64,000 bases of DNA from Chionoecetes opilio (Eukaryota > Arthropoda > Malacostraca > Decapoda > Majidae), in contig JACEEZ010002722.1 in NCBI GenBank assembly GCA_016584305.1, forward strand, positions 111,001 to 175,000, read 5' to 3'. The position numbers and the translations under genes were made by a program. The notes under the pieces were generated by a model, which saw only the letters and a program-made list of their open reading frames with translations, did no database searches and had not been told where the DNA came from. Below are positions 56,111-64,000 of this stretch, piece by piece; position 1 is the first letter of the stretch, and every line of letters starts with the position of its first letter.

Positions 56111-56559
56111 TCATCTCCAAAGAGAGAGAAGAATACATGGAAGAAATAATATAACGCCCCAACACTTAATTCTCCCTTCCTTGCATTACGTGGAAAGATG
56201 GCAGTTTATTTATCTATGAAGCAAAACAAAACAAAAGCTACCAATCACGCACACCAGTGAGTTGAGTAGGATGTCAGGGTGCCTTGTTCCCTTCCTCACC
56301 GTAACTGTGGCTGACGTCATACTTGGAAAGCCTTTCATCCTCTGTTAAAAGATTTCTCCTCTCAGTACTCCCAATGTTCATCCCTTCACTCATGCCCCGA
56401 CACCCTGCACTGCCGCCTCCTACGCCACCGACAGTAACAGGGGGGTTTCCTTCTTCAGTATGCACTCACGCACCGTTCTCCTTCCTCGCGTCTCGCTAGC
56501 TTACCTTATCATTGCACTTTACAGCAATTGTGTCCACTGTTTTTGGGTTCGACGCACGA

Positions 56560-56902
<343 letters not shown>

Positions 56903-56949
56903 AATTTTTCTCTCTCTCCCTCTGCTGACTTTTCAGCGCGGTTTAGAAT

Positions 56950-58380
56950 GAACATTATATAAGAATAAGTGACACTTGTGGTATTCAAAGTTTTAAAACA
57001 ATAGAAATTCAATGGACAACTCAACCTTTAATGTATCTAATTGAAGGAACATTGAGGTACAGAACTTGACCAAAAAATTGTTCTTGTTTTTAGTCGGTCA
57101 TGTATGTCGTTGCACCCCATAAAATGAGGCATAGGCTCATCCATAGTCTTTCTACCACAAAATAAGCTGACCCAAGTACTCTTTCCTACACAGATAACAA
57201 GTTGTTTGTTCGTGGTCTCTTCATCTCCTACAATCTCCTGATCCAATCTTGCGTCCACGACCACATCACCGAATATTCTAGCTCGTCCTGCGGCCCTCAA
57301 ATCTCTTCTCTGAGCCACTGTTACTGCTCAATCTATACAGCTCATCACAAACAACATGGACAACAGTAGCAAGAAAATTCCCTAGCTGTGCATAACTTTC
57401 GAGTAATGAGATCTAATTTCCAAGATGCTTTTTTATGTGAAAATTATGTGATTTATATAACAACCTTCGGTAAATAATCGAATTTTGTTTCAACTTTGTT
57501 GATTAATCAAATAATTCACAACACAATCCATACACACAGGCACACACACAAAAAAATGGAAAGGAAACTCTACGTGGCGGCCTTGTTTCAAACAAGTAAT
57601 TTGAACTCAGGTTGTAGGACACCGAGGATCAAAGTTTGCATCCTCACTAACTAGCGACGCAGCGAAGGCCAGGAGGAGGCTCACAGAAAATAAGTTGCAG
57701 GTGACATGAGAGATGAAGTTGTGGCTTTCGGCGTTTCTAGGCATTACTTTAAGAGTAGGATGTGGTGGATGGGGATGGAAAAGAAGGAGGAAGAGAAGGA
57801 AGAGGATGAATGCTCGCACACATACGCAGGGGGTCTAGGAGTGTGGTAGGATTTTTATATATTTATTTCTATATTGTGTTATGTGCTGCGATGAAACTAA
57901 AGTTCTTGAGTGGTGCAAAAATTGTATGTGTGATGAAACACTGCGGATGTGTATTGCAGAGGTAAGATGTACGTACAGTGGCATGCTGGGACACTGATGG
58001 CTGTGTGTCGCGTACGGCAGAGCAGTCCCAAGTGAAATTGCCAAGGGAAGAGTTGACAAGATTGTTAACTAACGAGATGAAGTTGAAGAGGACCTATGGA
58101 GCGATACTAAGCGTCAAAGGTCACAAAAAGAAGAAAAAGAAGTCCAGTGGCTTGGTGGGCAGGAGCTATGTGTTGTAGTGGAGAATTTTCGGTGCAGGGA
58201 TGTGATAGTGGTGAGCGTCACGATATGGTGATGAGATAAGGTCTTTGCGTGATGCCGGTGTGTGGTGACCGTTGGTGTGGTGGTGGCGGGGAGGGAACCT
58301 TGCATGGCGACATTACCGTGTGTTCTGCCAGCGACGAGGGATTATCGTTATGGTGTGAGCGTTCTTGGTCATGGAAGACA
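56950..58380. other. Intergenic DNA
   Basis: No supported gene. Short frames here have no family signature. Confidence 0.35.
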
Positions 58381-58382
58381 GC

Positions 58383-58531
<149 letters not shown>

Positions 58532-58619
58532 CTAGTTTCAGTGACAGACTGGAGCCTTGATGTAAAAACAGACCACTAAGTTTGGAATAAGAGGTCTGTG
58601 TATTCTGTTCCAAACGAAG

Positions 58620-59014
<395 letters not shown>

Positions 59015-59194
59015 GAAAAAAACCATTCGGAACAAATCAGGAAATTAAGAAACCGTAAGCTGTTTAACTTGTTACTAATGTGAAAAAAAGAGAAATCTAT
59101 GCTACATGGAAGTGGAACATTAGATAGCGGGAATGAACTAAAACAGAAATTAGTAAAGGGATAAGATAAGATAAGATTTTCATCCTATCTAGAC

Positions 59195-59345
59195 ACTTTG
59201 CAAGTACCAACTACAAGGTTATTGACTATACAAAGCGCCGCCACGTCAGCACGAACTAGGCGGACTCGAACCGCTGACCGAATGCACAGGGACGCTGCAC
59301 ATTGCGAACTCATGTCTCTACCAACCTTGCCACCCTGACGGGCTT
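59195..59345 (-). mobile_element. tRNA-derived SINE
   Basis: Minus strand: GGGTGGCAAGGTTGGTAGAG (A box) and GCGGTTCGAGTCCGCC (B box). Confidence 0.65.
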
Positions 59346-59940
59346 AGTAAAGGGAGTTTGGGAACAAGAGCAAGAAGAAAAGTCAAACGTGGAGGGCTTG
59401 AGAGAGCAACGGAAGCTGAGAGAAGGGACAGTCAATATTTAATGAGAACAGGAAAGGTCAGCCACTAAGGAGAGTATAGAAGGAGGACAGGAAAGGAAGA
59501 AAAATAGAACATAGAAAATCATGGTAAGCACAGTGTAAAATATGAATGGAGAGATGCCATGGTGAAGAAGAAGAAGAAGAAGAAGAAAAAAAAGAAGAGG
59601 AAAAAGATGAAAAATTAAATCACGCACCTTTTCCAAAACTCAATCACTTAATAACATATGCTGTACTTGCCCTTCTCTTCCTACTCCTCGACCTCTTCCT
59701 CCACCTCGTCCTCAAGACCCTCTTGTTCAACCCGATCAGAGGGGGAAATCAAGTGTGCTAGAGGTGAAGTCATTATTTTAATCGAACCCTTGTACCCCTA
59801 AAAAGTGTGCCAACGACCATGGCTGCAGTAATGAATGGCTGTGACCTCATCCCTTCCTCCGCCGCCTCCTTGTAATTCCACTCTCCTAACTTCGATTCCC
59901 TCTTCTCATTTGTTTCCTAGTTTCCCATTTCCGCTCTTAA

Positions 59941-60145
59941 CCCCTTGAGGCACAGAACGTAATTTTCATTGAAATTTGACTACGATTTGACGATTTTTAG
60001 TGAATATAAGCAATATTTTATAGCTATGGCCTGTTTAGTATCCTTGACCACTAACTAATTTGGTATATTAAGTTACTTTTCATGATTTTATGGCTCCACT
60101 ACAGACAATATTTCATACCATAGGAAAGATCTGGGCGTGAAGGGG
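59941..60145. mobile_element. piggyBac-type MITE, 205 bp
   Basis: Flanked by TTAA on both sides (59937-59940 and 60146-60149). The ends CCCCTTGAGGC and GCGTGAAGGGG are inverted. TTAA duplication and CCC ends are hallmarks of piggyBac-like elements. No coding capacity. Confidence 0.75.
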
Positions 60146-60149
60146 TTAA

Positions 60150-60790
60150 AGGACAATTTCTCACTGTTCTGTCTCACTTCCCTTTCTTACTCACCCATAC
60201 TCACCCATACTCACTTACCAAAATTCATTACTCTTCTGTATCTCTCGTATCGATACAAATCTCCTGTCTCTTTCCTCACCTCATACATAACCTTTTCGCA
60301 ACTTCGCTTCCTCGCTTTTCTTTCTTTCATAAGCATCGCCAAACACCACTCATACCTTATCAACTCCAACTTTCATATCACAGTTTCCTCTTACTCTATT
60401 CACCTCGCTGGCTCCTGCTCCCTAGCTACGTATGAGCTCCCTTAATTGTCTTTATGTCCTCCTCACCTGTCTTCCTTGATGATTATCTTCATTCTTCTCT
60501 ATTCTCTCGGCAGGCCTCTACCATCATCGTCCCCTCCATCCTTATTGTTCCTTGATTTACCCTCTTTATTACTAGATCCTCTCGACCTCCCTTCCTCCCT
60601 TCAGCCGAACTAAATTCCACACTTAAGTCGTAACATTTCCCTTCAAGCCTTGAAACTTTGGCGCTTTTTTTTTCTCCCCCACTCGGAATAGATGGAGAAA
60701 GTTTTCCCTTATTAAGCTATTTTACGGATACAGAGTTGCATTAATTTTCAGGTAGCGAGGCAAAGGTTACCTTATGAGGTTCCCTTTAAG
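60150..60790. other. Intergenic pyrimidine-rich DNA
   Basis: No gene or repeat family recognised. Confidence 0.35.
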
Positions 60791-60883
60791 GTGGCTAAGT
60801 GAAGAAAAAAAATACGCACACACCAACATACTCACTCATTCACTCACGCACACACTCACACAAACGCACACGCACACACACAC

Positions 60884-60933
<50 letters not shown>

Positions 60934-60944
60934 GTCAGACAGCG

Positions 60945-61159
60945 CCTGAACGGCTCGGTGGGTTAGGGCGTCTGGCACCATTCTATGGTCCGGCTTTCGA
61001 TCCCTGCCCCCGCTCATTCACGGGTATTTTTTCACGAGAAATTTGGACGGATACTGTCCCCCTTGAGCAAGGGGATGTGTGTGTGTGGTGTGTGGGGTCC
61101 CTGGCGATGTGAACTGGTGATCGCGAGTCTGACTCGTGTGGACAAGACCATGGGTGAAT

Positions 61160-61160
<1 letters not shown>
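60945..61160 (+). mobile_element. tRNA-derived SINE, family B, copy 2
   Basis: A box CTCGGTGGGTTAGGGCGTC, B box GGCTTTCGATCCC. The body shares CCCTTGAGCAAGGGGATGTG and GACAAGACCATGGGTGAATG with 53727-54012. Preceded by (AC)n ending 60931 and followed by (AC)n from 61161. Confidence 0.85.
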
Positions 61161-61242
<82 letters not shown>

Positions 61243-61274
61243 ACACACACACATACACACACACACACACACAC
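61161..61274. repeat. (AC)n tract joining SINE B to SINE A
   Basis: About 110 bp of AC repeat with occasional AT, directly between the end of family B and the head of family A. Confidence 0.97.
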
Positions 61275-61275
61275 T

Positions 61276-61556
61276 GAGGGAGCTCCGTAGTGTAAGGGTT
61301 AGCACGCTCGGCTCACAACCGAGAAGTCCCGGGTTCGATCCCCGGGCGGAGCAAAGACAGACGGGCGGTCTTCTTAAAACCCGAGCCCCTGTCCACCCAG
61401 CAGTGAATGGGTACCGGGTGTTAGCCGGGGGTTTGTGACCCGCCTCCCGGGGTGGTGGCTTTGGCCAACACTAAAGATGAATGAGAAAAATAAATGTTGA
61501 TATGGAGACGGGGCCATACGAGCGTTGCTCTGGCCCTGTAAAATACAACTAGATGA
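61276..61556 (+). mobile_element. Val(CAC)-tRNA-derived SINE, family A, copy 3 (best preserved)
   Basis: The head still folds as a complete cloverleaf. The 7-bp acceptor stem (GCTCCGT with GCGGAGC) has one T-G wobble; the anticodon is CAC and the B box GGGTTCGATCCCC. The body and AAATACAACTAGATGAA end match copies 1 and 2. An isolated tRNA caller would report it as tRNA-Val, but the retroposon body follows directly. Confidence 0.9.
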
Positions 61557-61625
61557 ACAAAAACAGATAGTGGGCAGTGACTGGGCACGTCAGCCAGTCA
61601 ACTAAATATGTGGAATTTTTTTGTC

Positions 61626-61723
61626 GGCTCCGTGGTGTAGTGGCTAGCGTGCCTGGCTACGAAACTACGGGCCCTGGTTCGAATCCGGGCCAGGGCAAGT
61701 CGGCGATCAGCCAAAACAGTTAA
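61626..61723 (+). mobile_element. tRNA-like SINE head abutting a LINE tail
   Basis: GGCTCCGTGGTGTAGTGGCT (A box), B box GCCCTGGTTCGAATCCGGGC, and an anticodon-arm-like segment between them. The DNA then passes directly into the 3' tail of a minus-strand LINE at about 61724. Confidence 0.7.
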
Positions 61724-62470
61724 GAACATAAGAACATAAGAAAATAAGGAAGCTACAAGAGGCCGCGAGGCCTACACGTGGTAGTTCCTGTCACCTAACA
61801 CTACCTACATCCACCTTTCATCCCCATCCATGAACCTATCCAGCTCCCCTTTAAAGCTCCCTAATGACTCCGCACTAACTACCTGTCTACTGAGACCATT
61901 CCACTCATTCACCACCCTATTTGTGAACCAGTTTTTCCCTATTTCCTTTCTAAATCTACGCTTTTCCAGCTTGAATCCGTTACTTCTTGTTCTACCCTGG
62001 TTAAAAGCCGTAAGAACTTTTCCTACCTCTCCTTTATTAAATCCCTTTATCCACTTAAAAACTTCTATCAGATCGCCCCTTACTCTGCGTCTCTCGAGTG
62101 AGTGTAATTTTAATAACTTCAATCTCCTCTCATAACTAAAGTTACGCATCCCTTGTATCATTTTGGTCATCCTTCTCTGCACTTTTTCTAACAACACTAT
62201 ATCCATCCTGTAATATGGAGACCAAAACTGAACTGCATAGTCTAGGTGAGGCCTGACTAGAGCCAGATAAAGCTTTAGAATAACTTCCGCACTTCTACTT
62301 TTAACACTTCTGGTAATGAATCCTAATACTCTATTAGCTCTATTTCTGGCCTCAATACATTGTTTCCTAGGTCGGAGGTCTGGGCTCACCCTCACTCCAA
62401 GATCTTTTTCACCTTCTGATCTTTTCAGCGATACATTGCTTATGGTATATCTATTTGTTGAATAAGTTGT
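61724..62470 (-). mobile_element. CR1-type LINE, 5'-truncated, intact C-terminal frame
   Basis: The minus-strand frame from about 62469 to 61805 is uninterrupted (~220 codons). Blocks: LKRSEGEKDLGV, then ARNRANRVLGFI, YLALVRPHLDYAVQFWSPYY, LEKVQRRMTKMI, YERRLKLLKLHSLERRRVRG and WNGLSRQVV. This is the post-RT region of CR1/L2-type elements. The 3' UTR ends in AACATAAG repeats (61724-61748). The good frame suggests a fairly young copy. Confidence 0.88.
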
Positions 62471-62479
62471 TCTTCCTTC

Positions 62480-62660
62480 CTTTCGGGGTTGATAAATGGG
62501 TACCTGGGGAAACCTGGGGAAGGTAACTGTGGTAATCCGGATGTCACACTAGCCCTGTGTCCCGGGTTAACGGGTCCCCACCACCCACCACAAGCTGAAA
62601 GGGCTAATGCCACGGAGATGAGCACATAAGGCCACGCGCAGCATAGCATATATGCCCCCA
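62480..62660 (-). repeat. Probable SINE-like repeat
   Basis: Minus strand contains CCCCAGGTACCCATTTATCA and GGTGGGTGGTGGGGACCCGT. Its layout recalls the short interspersed repeats around it, but I cannot delimit it or find both promoter boxes. Confidence 0.35.
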
Positions 62661-63159
62661 TCTTTACCTTTACTTTATTTCCACCTATAGCTCGTGAGGT
62701 TGCTGGTTAGCACATGACAGGTGTTGATGCGTCAGGGCTGGTGCATGGATCGGTGCGAGGTGGTGATGAGAGCAACTATGGTGAGGGTGTTACTCCATGG
62801 TGATGTCAGGTGATGAGTACAGGAAGGGCTAAGGAATGATGTGCAGTGATGATTATAATGATGGTGTGATGAAGGAGGTAGTATGGTGACTATACAAAGT
62901 GATGGATGGTGACGGAGTGATGAATAAATGTGAAGCAATTGAATAAGAAGTGGTGACATGGTGGTGAAAGGCAACGATGAATGGTGGTGATGGGCAGTGA
63001 TGGGGTGGTGGGTGGGTGGTGAAGGGGAGTAGCTATGGGTGGCAATGTCCGAGTTGACCTATTTCTGGACCTATTATACCTGACTCGACCTATAATGATT
63101 GAATAGATCAATAAATGACTAGATATCGTGATGAATATTTGTGTGTGGAAAAGAAATGT

Positions 63160-63521
63160 GTGGCTATGTGTGTGTGTAGATGGGTGTGTGGATAAAGGTG
63201 TGTGTGTGTGTGAGTGTAGGTGTGTATGTGGTTGTCTGTGTGAGTGTAGGTGTGTCTGTGGGTGTAGGTGGGTATTGGGTGTAGAGGTGTGTGTGGGTGT
63301 AGGTGGGTGTGTGGGTGTGGTTGTAGGTGGGTGTGTGGGTGTAGGTGGGTGTGTGGATGAAGTTGTGTGTGTGGGTGTAGGTGGGTGTGTGGGTGTAGGT
63401 GGGTGTGTGGGTGTAGGTGGGTGTGTGGATGAAGGTGTGTGTGTGGGTGTAGGTGGGTGTGTGGGTGTAGGTGGGTGTGTGGGTGTAGGTGTGTTCGTGG
63501 GTGTAGGTGTATATGTGGGTG

Positions 63522-63559
<38 letters not shown>

Positions 63560-63585
63560 TAGGTGTGTGTGTGGGTGATTGTGTA
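63160..63585. repeat. GTGTAGGTGGGTGTGTGG minisatellite
   Basis: About twenty imperfect units of 18-26 bp built from GTGTAGGTGG and GTGTGTGG, with periodic GATGAAG variants at 63175-63195, 63356 and 63428. Pure GT at 63528-63554. Confidence 0.93.
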
Positions 63586-63599
63586 CAGTATACATTTTT

Positions 63600-64000
63600 T
63601 CTTTTTTAAGGCGGAGCACTTTTTTCCGGTACAATACACTATTTCATTTCGGTCATAAATTTTCAAAACATAATTGAATCTATTCATTCCTGTTGTCCCC
63701 GAGTAAAACATTGTGATGACCCTTATGATAAAGCAGCGAATATCTGTTCATGACGTAAACAAACAGCCTTAACTGCTTTGTTTCTATGAGTTTTTGAGCA
63801 ATCACATTTTTTTTCTCATCGCTATAAAAGTAATCTCATCACTGGGAATGACATTTAATTTCACTGAGTAGTTTTATTTTCTAATTAAAGGGCATGAGGG
63901 AACAAACACAAAATTAAATGGTTCCAAATTTGCGTTCAAAAAGTGGAAACCTTTGTTTAGTGCAAGTGGATATGGGCGCACCATGGATGCTCGACGAAAT
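63600..64000. other. Intergenic AT-rich DNA
   Basis: No gene or repeat recognised. Confidence 0.35.

Noticed and set aside
61281..61352. Possible functional tRNA-Val(CAC) gene
   Set aside because: The cloverleaf is good, but a conserved SINE body follows directly and the same head recurs at 53392 and 54911.
62890..63711. 273-codon Thr/Pro/His-rich minus-strand frame
   Set aside because: Translation of the GTGTAGGTGG minisatellite.

Overview
The window is eukaryotic nuclear DNA. It has intron-rich genes with GT-AG splice sites, many long microsatellites, tRNA-derived SINEs, several non-LTR retrotransposon lineages, MITEs and TTAGG-type (arthropod telomere motif) repeats. I infer an arthropod, most likely a decapod crustacean; the species cannot be fixed from sequence alone.

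Three protein genes can be assembled exon by exon, all on the + strand. (1) 4962-8525: the last five coding exons (425 codons) of the chromatin remodeller CHD1, including the CHCT/DUF4208 domain and a disordered Lys/Arg/Gly/Pro-rich tail. (2) 24134-30989: a complete 80-residue V-type H+-ATPase subunit e in three exons, with three perfect CRE octamers (TGACGTCA) just upstream. (3) 41324-49540: a multiple inositol polyphosphate phosphatase (MINPP1-like) in eleven exons, 478 residues when joined, with signal peptide, RHGTRYP active site and a hydrophobic, possibly GPI-directing C-terminus. Its sixth coding exon is split by a 1451-bp foldback element with 667-bp inverted arms and a perfect 8-bp target duplication.

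Layout: 1-4900 diverged ~1-kb tandem repeat; 4962-9640 CHD1 end and 3' region; 9640-11500 intergenic DNA with a LINE remnant and CT-rich tracts; 11500-14940 homopolymer-rich low-quality DNA; 14940-21900 two tandem copies of a ~3.5-kb unit, the first apparently unpolished; 22503-23191 MITE; 24026-30989 V-ATPase gene, whose first intron holds a SINE inside a LINE inside a DNA element; 31000-40800 intergenic DNA with LINE remnants, an exon-like tandem duplication, a foldback, MITEs and a minisatellite; 41324-49540 the phosphatase gene, its introns full of microsatellites and transposons; 49541-64000 gene-poor DNA dominated by (AC)n, (CT)n and SINEs, plus one CR1-type LINE end.

The three genes have unrelated housekeeping roles (chromatin, proton pumping, inositol phosphate turnover) and nothing suggests joint function. 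The main points of interest are the exonic foldback insertion, the nested insertion series, microsatellites serving as splice-acceptor tracts, SINEs bracketed by (AC)n, and probable assembly-quality artefacts. No bacterial operon, CRISPR array or virus was seen.
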